DNA from: Mycobacterium aquaticum | GTDB lineage: Bacteria > Actinomycetota > Actinomycetes > Mycobacteriales > Mycobacteriaceae | Assembly: GCF_002086485.1 (NCBI RefSeq) | Contig: NZ_MVHF01000004.1 | Coordinates: 62,001-126,000 of the forward strand | DNA: 64,000 nt | Direction of reading: 5' to 3' | Part shown: piece by piece, positions 26,475-34,287 of the stretch | Position numbering within the stretch: the first letter of the stretch is position 1 | How the letters are laid out: each line of letters begins with the position of its first letter | Notes under the pieces: generated by a model | Database searches by the model: none | What the model was told of the DNA's origin: nothing | What the model saw: only the letters and a program-made list of their open reading frames with translations | Translations under genes and position numbers: made by a program

Positions 26475-27808
26475 TGCCGATCTACATCGGCGACGCCGCC
26501 GCCAGCATCTACGTCGGCAACGATCTGCAGGACGCCGTTTACCTGGGCAGTGACCGTATCTGGCCGCCGATCTCGTTCCCGTACGTCATCGAGAACACCA
26601 ACCTCACCGACGCCGAAACGCCAAGTGAGGCTGCGGGCGTCATCGTCGAGTTGGCCGGTGGCGGCGGGCCCGGTAAGGCGGGCGCTGTCATGCCGTCGCA
26701 GAACAACGTCGTGGCTGCTGGCGGTGACGGCGGCGGTGGGGCGGCCACGATCGGAACCGCGGGGCTCCGGTTCTTCATCCCGATCGAAGACCTCGGCCCA
26801 CTGTTCAGCACCATCGTCGGAACCCCGGGAACCGCATCGAGTTTCGTCTCCGGTGCCGTCCAGCTCAATGCGGGCGCGGGGACGAATAGTGCCGGCGGGA
26901 CACCGACCATCTCCGGGATCGGCTATGGCTTCTCAGCACCGGGATCATTGGGCGCCAACACCTTGGGCGGTGCGGCCGGTGGCGGCCAAGGGCGTACCGC
27001 GCGCACCGACAGCAACAAAAACGTCAGCTACACCCCAGGCACCGCGGGCGCCGCGTCGCTGTTCAAAAGCGGCGGCGCATACCTATCACCCGACCCAGTC
27101 CCCGAGGCCAGTAAGCCCAGCGGTGGAGCTGGCGGTGGTGCCGCCGGGCGGGGCTACGGCGCCGGTGGTGGCGGGGGATCGGGCCAGATCCAGGGCACCC
27201 CGGTGGACGGATCCGGAAAAGTCGGTGGCCCGGGCTACCTGCGTGTCACGTTCACCGACAAGCGGCACTACTGGGGCAGGTTCCTGGCCGGGTCGTGGTC
27301 CTGGACGCTGCCGTCCTGGCTGCGCAATGGTGACAAGATCCGGCTCACCGGGCTCGGCGGCGGCCGCGGTGGAGACAAAGGCGGCTCCACCTCTGGTGGT
27401 GCTGGAGGACGCGCCGGCGCGTGGAACGACGTCGTGCTGACCGTCGGTGTCGACGTTCCGGTCGGCGGCACGCTCGTCGGCGTCGTCGGGACCGGCGGCG
27501 CGATCAACAGCGGCAACGGCGGCAACACCACCTGCACCACAGTCGGATTCGTCGCGCTCGGAGCCACGGCGAGCAACGGCGGCACAGCGACTGGAGGTGA
27601 TAACTCCGGCATCCACTCCTACCTCGATGACGACTACATCGGCGGCCTGGGAGGCCTCTACGGCGGCGACATCAACCTCACCGATCCAGTGGGTGGCGAC
27701 GGCGGCCCCGGCTCTGGCGGCGGCGGTGGCGGCTCGATCTTCTTTTCCGGCAAGGACGGCGGCAAGGGCGGCGACGGTCGCCTGTTCATCCACGCATACC
27801 AGGTGTGA
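26474..27808 (+). CDS. Glycine-rich minor tail protein
   Basis: A 444-residue protein coupled to the previous gene (TGATG). A short N-terminal attachment module (ASIYVGNDLQDAVYLGSDRI) also occurs in other tail-tip proteins. It is followed by two copies of a Gly/Ala/Ser-rich domain ending in a turn such as GGPGYLRVTFTDK (near residue 255) and GGKGGDGRLFIHAYQV (C-terminus). Glycine-rich tail-tip domains of this type often form polyglycine-II-like, surface-exposed receptor-binding structures. Confidence 0.68.
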   Translation: MPIYIGDAAASIYVGNDLQDAVYLGSDRIWPPISFPYVIENTNLTDAETPSEAAGVIVELAGGGGPGKAGAVMPSQNNVVAAGGDGGGGAATIGTAGLRFFIPIEDLGPLFSTIVGTPGTASSFVSGAVQLNAGAGTNSAGGTPTISGIGYGFSAPGSLGANTLGGAAGGGQGRTARTDSNKNVSYTPGTAGAASLFKSGGAYLSPDPVPEASKPSGGAGGGAAGRGYGAGGGGGSGQIQGTPVDGSGKVGGPGYLRVTFTDKRHYWGRFLAGSWSWTLPSWLRNGDKIRLTGLGGGRGGDKGGSTSGGAGGRAGAWNDVVLTVGVDVPVGGTLVGVVGTGGAINSGNGGNTTCTTVGFVALGATASNGGTATGGDNSGIHSYLDDDYIGGLGGLYGGDINLTDPVGGDGGPGSGGGGGGSIFFSGKDGGKGGDGRLFIHAYQV

Positions 27809-27818
27809 GGGCTGACGC

Positions 27819-28973
27819 GTGCCGTGGTTTCCTGAGCGCCAGACATCTCCGCTGCTGCGGATCGGGTGGGGCGGTGCCCCAGACCATTCCGGCAGCCAGA
27901 TCACCGAGCCGTCGTGGTGGGCGGTGCTCGGTATCGATCTAGCCCTGACGGTCCGCTGTGTCACCGAACTGGAATTGCAGGCGCTGCAAAGCCTCAACCT
28001 CGTGCGCGCGGTCACCGTGAGTCGAGACCTGGCGCTGCAAAAAGTCGCGGCCATGACGATGGCGCGGCAACTCACCGTCACCCGAGGTCTCGAACTACAG
28101 GGCATCTACTTACTCGACATGGCGCTGGCCGCGCAGATCGACCGCGCCATGGTGCTCGGCCGCGTCGTGGGCCTCGGCCTCGCCCAGACCATCAACGTGA
28201 ACCGGCTGCTGACCCTCGACATGGTCAAGCCCATCGACCTGCCCCGGGCGATCACCGTCGGCCGCGACCTGACCAGCACCCTGCTGGCACCAATCAACCT
28301 GCCGCAGACCGTCATCGCCAACCGGTCCGCTTCGTTCGACTACATCCGCACGCTCGCGCTCGCTCAATCGCTGACCCTCAACCGATCACTCTCGCTGGCG
28401 TTCCCCGCCACAGGACTACCGGCCACCGAGTCATACGCCACCGCGGGCGCCTATGCCTACACCTTCCCCCGCAACTGCGACTTTATCGACGCCGTGGTGC
28501 TCGGCGCGGGTGGCGGCGGTGCCAGCTCGGGCACGTTCTACACACTCAAGGGATACCCCGGCGAGGCAGGCTCATGGGCCGCTGGCACCATCCAGCGCGG
28601 CACCACAATTGCATGGGCAGTCGCCCAGATCACCGGAACGGTCGGAACCGGCGGTCCACGTGGATCCGGTGGATTCACCGGCACAGCAGGCCAAGCGGGC
28701 ACCGCCACGACCGCGGCCGCCACCGGCTGGGCCGGTCTATCAGGCGCGGGCGGAGCGGGCGGCATCGCGAACGCAACCGGCACATCAGACAACGTCGGCC
28801 GCTCACCCGGAAACTACAACTACAACGGCCAGCCGTACTACGGCGGCGGCACACAGTCGACCAACGGCGCAGCGGGCAACCCACCCGGCGGCGGCGGCGC
28901 CGGCGGCGCGAGCTTCGGCGGCGCAGGTGGCGTAGGAGCCCCCGGCCTCGCAGCTTTCCGGGCGTACCAGTAA
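27819..28973 (+). CDS. Minor tail protein with seven to eight 20-residue repeats and glycine-rich tip
   Basis: A 384-residue protein. After a short N-terminus it carries seven tandem repeats of exactly 20 residues (53-192), with consensus close to L-x-x-V-x-x-L-x-L-A-x-x-I-T-V-x-R-x-L. A weaker eighth copy precedes them. The C-terminal third is Gly/Ala/Ser-rich and ends GAPGLAAFRAYQ, similar to the tips of the preceding protein. A fixed-length hydrophobic repeat suggests a solenoid or beta-stacked shaft ending in a polyglycine-type tip. GAGGGC gives a Shine-Dalgarno before the GTG. No database family is recognised for the repeat. Confidence 0.7.
   Translation: MPWFPERQTSPLLRIGWGGAPDHSGSQITEPSWWAVLGIDLALTVRCVTELELQALQSLNLVRAVTVSRDLALQKVAAMTMARQLTVTRGLELQGIYLLDMALAAQIDRAMVLGRVVGLGLAQTINVNRLLTLDMVKPIDLPRAITVGRDLTSTLLAPINLPQTVIANRSASFDYIRTLALAQSLTLNRSLSLAFPATGLPATESYATAGAYAYTFPRNCDFIDAVVLGAGGGGASSGTFYTLKGYPGEAGSWAAGTIQRGTTIAWAVAQITGTVGTGGPRGSGGFTGTAGQAGTATTAAATGWAGLSGAGGAGGIANATGTSDNVGRSPGNYNYNGQPYYGGGTQSTNGAAGNPPGGGGAGGASFGGAGGVGAPGLAAFRAYQ
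27975..28394 (+). repeat. Coding repeat: seven units of 60 bases (20 residues each)
   Basis: Seven in-phase 60-base units encode the 20-residue repeats of the minor tail protein. Conserved positions are the leading Leu, the Leu-x-Leu pair, the T-V/I-x-(V/I)-x-R core and the closing Leu. The DNA differs between units, so the repeat is old and conserved at the protein level. Confidence 0.75.
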
Positions 28974-28975
28974 CT

Positions 28976-29001
28976 GCACGCGGCTCAACCACTATGACCG
29001 C
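28976..29001 (+). promoter_or_regulatory. Leaderless late promoter element P7 (GCAC-N10-CACTAT)
   Basis: GCAC (28976-28979), ten bases, CACTAT (28990-28995), six bases, GTG at 29002. It sits in the 28-base gap after the repeat protein. No Shine-Dalgarno is visible. Confidence 0.6.
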
Positions 29002-29388
29002 GTGGCCAACACCGGTATCACCGCTTATCTGGCGAACAAGCTCCTCGATCACGTGTGCCGCAACGTCGCCTACACACCACCCGCGGTGGTGTACTTCCAA
29101 GCGCACACCGGCCAACCCGGCGCCGCCTGCAGCTCGAACGTCGCGACCAACACCACGCGGTACGCCTGCTCATTCGCGGCGGCGGCGTCCGGCGCGATCG
29201 CACTGTCCAACACCCCCGAACACACCCTGGGCGGCACCAACACCGTCACCCACGGATCGTTCTGGGACACGGCCAGCGGAGGCAACGCGCTGTGGAGTGC
29301 AGATGCTTCGGTCGCAAAAGGTGGTGTGTCCGGTGACATCATCCGCGTCACCACCGCGCCGCTGTCCTTCTCGCCGATCGCATCGTAG
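29002..29388 (+). CDS. Phage tail-fibre-type protein
   Basis: A 128-residue beta-rich protein with an N-terminal helix (YLANKLLDHVCR), then AVVYFQAHTGQPG, and a strand-rich C-terminus ending RVTTAPLSFSPIAS. This pattern recurs as a small tail-fibre-like protein in many actinophages. The GTG at 29002 is leaderless by the promoter model. It sits among other tail-tip genes; the exact role is unknown. Confidence 0.6.
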   Translation: MANTGITAYLANKLLDHVCRNVAYTPPAVVYFQAHTGQPGAACSSNVATNTTRYACSFAAAASGAIALSNTPEHTLGGTNTVTHGSFWDTASGGNALWSADASVAKGGVSGDIIRVTTAPLSFSPIAS

Positions 29389-29396
29389 GAGACACC

Positions 29397-29753
29397 ATGG
29401 CTGACAACGAGATCCAGTGGGGCGTGCAGTGGGAGGTAGCGACGCCGCCCGAGTCGGTCACCACCAACACCCCGGTCGCGCCGATACCACCGGCCCCTGA
29501 CGCCGACCAGGAATTGCAGGATCAGTACGCCGAACTGCTCATCGCGTTCGAGGAAGCGGTTCGGGTCCACGCCGCGCTGCTCGATGAAGCTCTGGCCGAC
29601 CCGGCGGCGTGGCAGATCACGGTGACGGTGTTCGGGTCGGAGGCCGAGGCGCGCCAGACGTTGGCTGAGATGCGTCGTGTCAACAACGGCAACGTGCTGA
29701 CCCGCAACTTCCAGTTGGTGACCTCACCGCCGCGCTCCTGGACGCCCGTGTAG
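29397..29753 (+). CDS. Small tail-region protein
   Basis: A 118-residue protein with a Shine-Dalgarno (AGGAG) before its ATG. A proline-rich segment (about residues 20-40) is followed by a long helix (DQELQDQYAELLIAFEEAVR) and a small alpha/beta end (WQITVTVFGSEAEARQTLAEM). It is mostly acidic. No family is recognised. It may be a tail-tip accessory or assembly protein. Confidence 0.55.
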   Translation: MADNEIQWGVQWEVATPPESVTTNTPVAPIPPAPDADQELQDQYAELLIAFEEAVRVHAALLDEALADPAAWQITVTVFGSEAEARQTLAEMRRVNNGNVLTRNFQLVTSPPRSWTPV

Positions 29754-29755
29754 CC

Positions 29756-29782
29756 GCACCGCCGCTCCGTAACCTCACCGCC
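29756..29782 (+). promoter_or_regulatory. Leaderless late promoter element P8 (GCAC-N10-TAACCT)
   Basis: GCAC (29756-29759), ten bases, TAACCT (29770-29775), seven bases, GTG at 29783. It occupies the gap between two tail genes, and no Shine-Dalgarno is seen. Confidence 0.65.
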
Positions 29783-30424
29783 GTGGCGATCACGGAGTAC
29801 ACCGAGCCGAACGTCTGCATCGGGGAGAACCTCACCACCGACGACGCCGGACAGCTCCGTTTGCAGCCGTGGGCGGTGCCGCGTCTCGTTGCTGATGTGC
29901 GGGGCAATTCGGGTGGTGACGGGAAGGTATACCCGACCACTGCGCTGCCGGGAAAGCTGCTGATCGACATCAAAGCTGGGTGGCGCAATGAAACTCCGCT
30001 CGAGCAGCAGTTGTTGATCCGCGTGGTCCGCGGCCCGCGCTACTGGCTGACCAGCAACCCGAACGCGATTCAGTTCCGTGACCGCTGGACCTACGCGATG
30101 GACGCCGAACCCGGACCGCCGATCACGTCGGGAATCTTCAACGGGCAGACCGGATCCGCGATCGACCTGGGCACCAACAGTGTCGCCGAGCCTCAGCCAG
30201 GGCAGCAGTGGATGTGGACCGACACCAACATGGTCGACGAGTGGGTGCCCTACCCGATCGGGCCCGGCCAGTCGTTCAAGGCCTGGTACCGCTGCTACGT
30301 GTGGACGCCGCCGCCGTGGAGCGACAACGCGAACAAGAACAGCCCGAAGCATGAGGCGAAAGCGAATTGGGCTCGGCTACAACTGATCGCGTTCGGACAG
30401 CAAGGAAATGTGGTGACCGGATGA
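29783..30424 (+). CDS. Tail-tip protein, first of three related neighbours
   Basis: A 213-residue protein. Its pattern is an N-terminal acidic segment, then W-R-N-x-T-P-x-x-Q (residues about 67-77), a hydrophobic strand, W-T-Y at the centre, and a C-terminal end with ANWARLQLIAF. The two following tail proteins share this layout (Trp-x-Asn-x-Ser/Thr, a central strand core and a C-terminal A-x-W-A-R-L). It looks like a small family expanded in tandem. The function is unknown; a virion or receptor role is likely. Its stop overlaps the next small gene. Confidence 0.6.
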   Translation: MAITEYTEPNVCIGENLTTDDAGQLRLQPWAVPRLVADVRGNSGGDGKVYPTTALPGKLLIDIKAGWRNETPLEQQLLIRVVRGPRYWLTSNPNAIQFRDRWTYAMDAEPGPPITSGIFNGQTGSAIDLGTNSVAEPQPGQQWMWTDTNMVDEWVPYPIGPGQSFKAWYRCYVWTPPPWSDNANKNSPKHEAKANWARLQLIAFGQQGNVVTG

Positions 30425-30525
30425 ACCTGCTCGTGGGCATCCTGATCGGGATCGCGGTCTGGCCGGCGGTTTACGTCGCGTCCTGGGGCGTGGCGTGGAT
30501 CCGCTACTGGAGGGGTCGGCGATGA
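30421..30525 (+). CDS. Very small single-pass membrane protein
   Basis: A 34-residue frame overlapping the preceding stop (ATGA) and the next start by four bases. It is almost entirely one membrane helix (NLLVGILIGIAVWPAVYVA) followed by an aromatic/basic end (WIRYWRGRR), with the polarity of an N-out or N-in single-pass peptide. Coupling on both sides and the strong hydrophobic design argue for a real gene. A holin-like or inhibitory peptide role is possible. Confidence 0.5.
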   Translation: MNLLVGILIGIAVWPAVYVASWGVAWIRYWRGRR

Positions 30526-31121
30526 CCGTCAAACCCTGCACCATGGAGGGGATGCTGGCCACGGTCGACGGTCTCGACATGGCGCGGCACTGGTTTCCCC
30601 GCATTGTCGCCGAACGATTCCTCGAATCCACCAAGGACGGCACGATCAGCCGCGCCCCCGACCCGGTGACGATGATCAGCGGCGACATAGACTGGTACAA
30701 CAACACCGGTGACCCGCAAGTCGTTGCCGTGCAGGTCAATAGAGCACCGCGCAGCATCGTCGCGCAGAACCCCGGCACCGTCGTGATCCACGACGCCTGG
30801 TCGCACGCGCAGGGTGTCAGCCCCACCGCCGACTACCCCAGCATCGTTCAGGACGCGTTCGGTGGCCGCGCCCAGGTCGACCGGCCGGAGGCCCGCGCGG
30901 AGGACCTGAAATACGGGCGCCTGTTCATCGACGGTGACGGCTCGCAGGCGTGGGTGCCGATCGGCGTCCTGCCGGCGAAGCATTCGCTGCACTTCCGCTA
31001 CCTCGCCGCGGTCCAGACTCCCGGCGTGTGGACGTCGGCCAGCGAGTTCGAGTCGCGGTGGGAAGCGCACGCCCGCTGGGCCCGCCTGCTGGTATTTGCC
31101 ACCCCGGTGGGTTCGGCATGA
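30522..31121 (+). CDS. Tail-tip protein, second of three related neighbours
   Basis: A 199-residue protein translationally coupled on both sides. It shares with the genes before and after it the segment W-Y-N-N-T-G-x-P-Q, a following strand with V-x-V-x-R, a Trp-containing centre and the C-terminal HARWARLLVFA. The first 25 residues (MTVKPCTMEGMLATVDGLDM) are not shared. Likely a tail surface protein; function unknown. Confidence 0.58.
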   Translation: MTVKPCTMEGMLATVDGLDMARHWFPRIVAERFLESTKDGTISRAPDPVTMISGDIDWYNNTGDPQVVAVQVNRAPRSIVAQNPGTVVIHDAWSHAQGVSPTADYPSIVQDAFGGRAQVDRPEARAEDLKYGRLFIDGDGSQAWVPIGVLPAKHSLHFRYLAAVQTPGVWTSASEFESRWEAHARWARLLVFATPVGSA

Positions 31122-32428
31122 GCGGCGCCAACAGTGAGCACTTCGCGATCGTCGACGAAGCGATCGAACCGCAGCCATGGACGCAATACCGCCAGCTGGC
31201 CAGCCGGACAGCCACATCGGTATCCCGCAGCTACGACACGAGCGGTGGCGGCAACAAAGCAGACCTGGTGCACAGCGTCGACATTCAGTGGACGAACAAC
31301 AGCCCAGTGCCGCAGCAGGTTTACGGTCTCGTGACCCGGGCCGGCGCACAGGTGACATTGCAGGCCCGGTCCCGCGGCTACCTCGTCACCTCGCACGGCA
31401 TCGACATCCGACCCACCGCGACGCCACCAGCGAGTTTCGACATGGTGGAGGTGTCGCGGTTCGGGTGCGGCATGGACATCGGCAAGGGCGGAACCCTCGC
31501 ATTGGGTACCAGCTTCGGTGTGCACGAAGTGCGGCAAAACAGCCAGAGCGCACCGTTGATGCCGCAGACCCCCGGGTGGCCGATGGTGGCGCCGGGGGAG
31601 ACGTTCTTCGCGCGCGTGACCGTCCGATTCGTCAGCGATTTCTGGGAGAACACCACCATCGACGGCGGCGACCAGAACACCGAGTCGTTGTTCATCTCCG
31701 GCGATACACGCGTCGACCTGTTCGGAATCCCCAGCGTTGCAGGCGGTCCGCTGCCGTCACGGCCGGTCCCCACGGTCGTGGGGGTGGAGCACTCCACCAA
31801 CAACACGTTCCCCACCGACGTCGATGTGCCGGCCGGAACAGCGGCGGGCGACGCCATGTTGGCGATCGTGGCGAACAACATCGGCCTGGCCTCCGACATC
31901 ACCCCGTCCGAATCCGGTTGGACCGAGCTGCATGTCCGCAATGACGGACTGATGGGCATCGGCGACGTCCACATGAAGGTGTACGGCCGCATCGCGTCGG
32001 CAGCCGAACCGGCTTCCTACCACTTCACCACCGGCGTGCTGGCCGAGGAGATCGTCACGCTCGTGGTGCTGCGCGACGCCTCCACGGACTTCACCGAGTG
32101 GCGATTCGCCTCCACCCTGTCCCGGCGGTTCTGGGAACGCGGCGACGGCGGCCACGTGTGCCCCAGCATCGACAGCCGCGGTCAGCTGCTGTTGTGCGCC
32201 TCCCACATCGCTCACACGCCGCTGCAGGCGCCGATCAACCAGGCACCCCCGGCCGGCATGACCGCGCTGTCCGACGTCGACGCCACCGGCTCCACGATGG
32301 CGGTCGCCGCGCTCGCCAGTCCGCCGCGGCCCACGCTGGACCGGTCGTTCACCCCGACCAAGGAACCCCAGTGGTCCGGGCGCGCGATCGCCCTGTCGGT
32401 GCTGGTGCCCGGCACCCCCGTCATCTGA
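31118..32428 (+). CDS. Tail-tip protein, third of three related neighbours, with extra C-terminal domain
   Basis: A 436-residue protein. The first 225 residues follow the pattern of the two genes before it (W-T-N-N-S-P-x-P-Q, then a strand with V-x-x-R and a C-terminal part resembling the shared core). Residues about 230-436 are a separate beta-rich domain with a V-x-V-P-A-G-T-A-A-G-D-A-M-L motif, often found in phage adhesion domains. It overlaps the previous gene by four bases. Probably a receptor-binding or fibre protein. Confidence 0.6.
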   Translation: MSGANSEHFAIVDEAIEPQPWTQYRQLASRTATSVSRSYDTSGGGNKADLVHSVDIQWTNNSPVPQQVYGLVTRAGAQVTLQARSRGYLVTSHGIDIRPTATPPASFDMVEVSRFGCGMDIGKGGTLALGTSFGVHEVRQNSQSAPLMPQTPGWPMVAPGETFFARVTVRFVSDFWENTTIDGGDQNTESLFISGDTRVDLFGIPSVAGGPLPSRPVPTVVGVEHSTNNTFPTDVDVPAGTAAGDAMLAIVANNIGLASDITPSESGWTELHVRNDGLMGIGDVHMKVYGRIASAAEPASYHFTTGVLAEEIVTLVVLRDASTDFTEWRFASTLSRRFWERGDGGHVCPSIDSRGQLLLCASHIAHTPLQAPINQAPPAGMTALSDVDATGSTMAVAALASPPRPTLDRSFTPTKEPQWSGRAIALSVLVPGTPVI

Positions 32429-32438
32429 GCCAGCCCAG

Positions 32439-33125
32439 ATGTTTGATCCGCCCGAGGGCTTCGACGACATGCTGGGCGACGCCGTGCTGGCGCCGCTGAC
32501 GGGCCCGGTGTTGGACCTCGATGTGCCGGACGTCGGCGTCGTGAAGGCCCGTCGGCCGATGCCGAGATCGGCGGCCGCGCTGGCAATGTCAGGCAACCCG
32601 AAGATCACCCCGGAGGAACGGCACCGCCACCTGACCCAATTCGTCCGGGACCACCTCGACGACGGCGAGTTTGAGCGGCTGCTGTCAGCCATGATGGCCG
32701 ACGAACTCCCCGGCGACACCACCACGCGCGTGGCGCGCGGGCTGGCGACCTGGGGCACCGCACGCCCCTATGTCGCCGTGATCATCCTGGCGGTGATGGC
32801 CGGCACGCACTGGCGAACCGTTCGACAGCGGATGCGGTCGGACGGAATCGCTGACCCGATGCGGGAACTACCGCACATGCACGCCGTCATCGATGAGATC
32901 GAAACACTCGCGCTGGAGGGCACGGCCAGCACGGGCGATAAGGATCGGGATCGGCTGGCCCGCGAGGACCTGATGGACCGGCTGTATGCGCCCGAGCCGG
33001 AAGGGGCGGAACGCCTGAACGGCAAGGACTATCGGGCGCAGGTCAAACCTCCCGAGGGCTTCACGCCTGGTGAGGTGGAGGCGTCGTTCGATGCGTTCAC
33101 GCGGGCGATGTCGGGGATGCGGTAG
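32439..33125 (+). CDS. Tail-assembly-chaperone-like protein, second copy
   Basis: A 228-residue protein with an unstructured Pro/Asp-rich start and a helical core. FVRDHLDDGEFERLLSAMM (about residues 65-83) resembles the FVKRHISQESIERVLERM segment of the chaperone before the tape measure gene. It is followed by a hydrophobic AVIILAVMAGTHW and a C-terminal region with conserved KPPEGFTPGEVEA-like text. Tail assembly chaperones bind the tape measure. A second chaperone-like gene 16 kb downstream is unusual. The similarity is partial, so the role is tentative. Confidence 0.5.
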   Translation: MFDPPEGFDDMLGDAVLAPLTGPVLDLDVPDVGVVKARRPMPRSAAALAMSGNPKITPEERHRHLTQFVRDHLDDGEFERLLSAMMADELPGDTTTRVARGLATWGTARPYVAVIILAVMAGTHWRTVRQRMRSDGIADPMRELPHMHAVIDEIETLALEGTASTGDKDRDRLAREDLMDRLYAPEPEGAERLNGKDYRAQVKPPEGFTPGEVEASFDAFTRAMSGMR

Positions 33126-33127
33126 CT

Positions 33128-33154
33128 GCACGCTGGGCCCATAACCTGCGGGGC
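33128..33154 (+). promoter_or_regulatory. Leaderless late promoter element P9 (GCAC-N10-TAACCT)
   Basis: GCAC (33128-33131), ten bases, TAACCT (33142-33147), seven bases, ATG at 33155. No Shine-Dalgarno precedes the ATG except a short GGGG too close to the start. Confidence 0.65.
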
Positions 33155-33568
33155 ATGTCGACGTTGGTTCCGTTCCTCGATCTGTCGAAGCCAGTCGGTG
33201 AACGGCTGGCGCCGCAGATGCAGCAGGAGATCGCCGAGGTCGCACCGTCCGGGCTGGTCAACGGGGCTGTCACCACAGCGAAGCTGGCCGAGAAAGCCGT
33301 CACGGGCCCGAAGCTCGCCGACGGGGCAGCCACCACAGAGAAGATCGCCACCAACGGTGTGGAAGCCGTCAACCTCGCCCCCGGCGCCGTCACCACCCCC
33401 AAGCTCGACGACGACGCGGTCACCGCAGCCAAGGCAGGTCTGGGTGTCGTCACCGCCTACGACAAGGATGGCAACCCTGTCGATGCGCCGATGGTGTTCA
33501 TGACTCAAACCGAGTACGCAGCCATCACGCCGGTGCCGGGCGTCACCTACATGCTGCGAGCTGGCTGA
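33155..33568 (+). CDS. Trimeric-fibre-type repeat protein
   Basis: A 137-residue protein. After 32 residues it shows about six short repeats (G-A-V-T-T-A-K-L, K-A-V-T-G-P-K-L, D-G-A-A-T-T-E-K-I and so on, roughly 10 residues each). Such a degenerate repeat is typical of phage tail-fibre stalks that form a trimeric beta or helical shaft. The last 45 residues form a small cap ending VPGVTYMLRAG. The stop overlaps the next start. It is likely a fibre shaft paired with the jelly-roll protein downstream. Confidence 0.65.
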   Translation: MSTLVPFLDLSKPVGERLAPQMQQEIAEVAPSGLVNGAVTTAKLAEKAVTGPKLADGAATTEKIATNGVEAVNLAPGAVTTPKLDDDAVTAAKAGLGVVTAYDKDGNPVDAPMVFMTQTEYAAITPVPGVTYMLRAG

Positions 33569-34254
33569 TGCCCATCCCGGGGATCGTCACCATCAAACGC
33601 GACGGACAGGACATCGTCGAGATCCGCCGCGATGGTCAACTGCTCTGGTCGACATCGTCACTTGGGGACTACTTCGACCGAGATGATCTCGGCGCCAACT
33701 GGGTTCACTACGGCCCGGCGAGCGACTATGTGGCTGGCATCGTGGACGGGTCGCTTCGCCTCGACATTCCCGACGGGTTGCTGGCCGCGGCCCTCAAGAC
33801 CGACCGCGTGCGGCTCAACACCGGCACGACCGGTGCCGATGACTATTACCTCGAATTCCGTATCGGCTCGCAGGGTTCCGGCAACAGCATCACTAACACG
33901 CAGCACCGCACGCAGGTGTTCGCGCGGGTGTCCAACGGTGCTTTCACGCACGGCGTCGGTGTCGAGCTGCTCAACTCCAAGCTGGCGATCGTGCGCCGCG
34001 TCGCCGGCACCGACACCATCATGGTTCCGGACTGCGGCGCCTACGCTGCCGGCGACATCTGCCGCCTGTCAGGTGTGGGGAACCTGCACACGTTGCGCCG
34101 CAATGGCAAGTTCGCGGGGGAGTGGCCGGACAACGCCGGCACCGCGGCGAAGGGCGCGGGCTACCGCAGTATCGGTGCCCGGGTGGATGCGTCGAAGGAT
34201 GCGCTTGGGCCGCGCCGGTTCTCGCCGACGATCGATTGGATTGTGGCCGGATAG
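33568..34254 (+). CDS. Minor tail protein with jelly-roll (concanavalin-like) domain
   Basis: A 228-residue protein starting with a short N-terminal beta hairpin (IPGIVTIKRDGQDIVEIRRD) that also occurs in actinophage fibre proteins. From residue 33 a concanavalin-like/jelly-roll fold is expected: D-Y-F-D-R-D-D-L-G-A-N-W, strands ending in YYLEFRIG and a C-terminal AFAGEWPDNAGTA-like turn. Such domains usually bind glycans at the tail tip. It is coupled to the preceding fibre-repeat gene. Confidence 0.65.
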   Translation: MPIPGIVTIKRDGQDIVEIRRDGQLLWSTSSLGDYFDRDDLGANWVHYGPASDYVAGIVDGSLRLDIPDGLLAAALKTDRVRLNTGTTGADDYYLEFRIGSQGSGNSITNTQHRTQVFARVSNGAFTHGVGVELLNSKLAIVRRVAGTDTIMVPDCGAYAAGDICRLSGVGNLHTLRRNGKFAGEWPDNAGTAAKGAGYRSIGARVDASKDALGPRRFSPTIDWIVAG

Positions 34255-34259
34255 GGCTT

Positions 34260-34287
34260 GCACCCTGCAGCTTTACCGTCCGGTGTC
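34260..34287 (+). promoter_or_regulatory. Leaderless late promoter element P10 (GCAC-N10-TACCGT)
   Basis: GCAC (34260-34263), ten bases, TACCGT (34274-34279), eight bases, GTG at 34288. It opens the unit that contains lysin A, the DUF3307 protein and lysin B. Confidence 0.65.
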
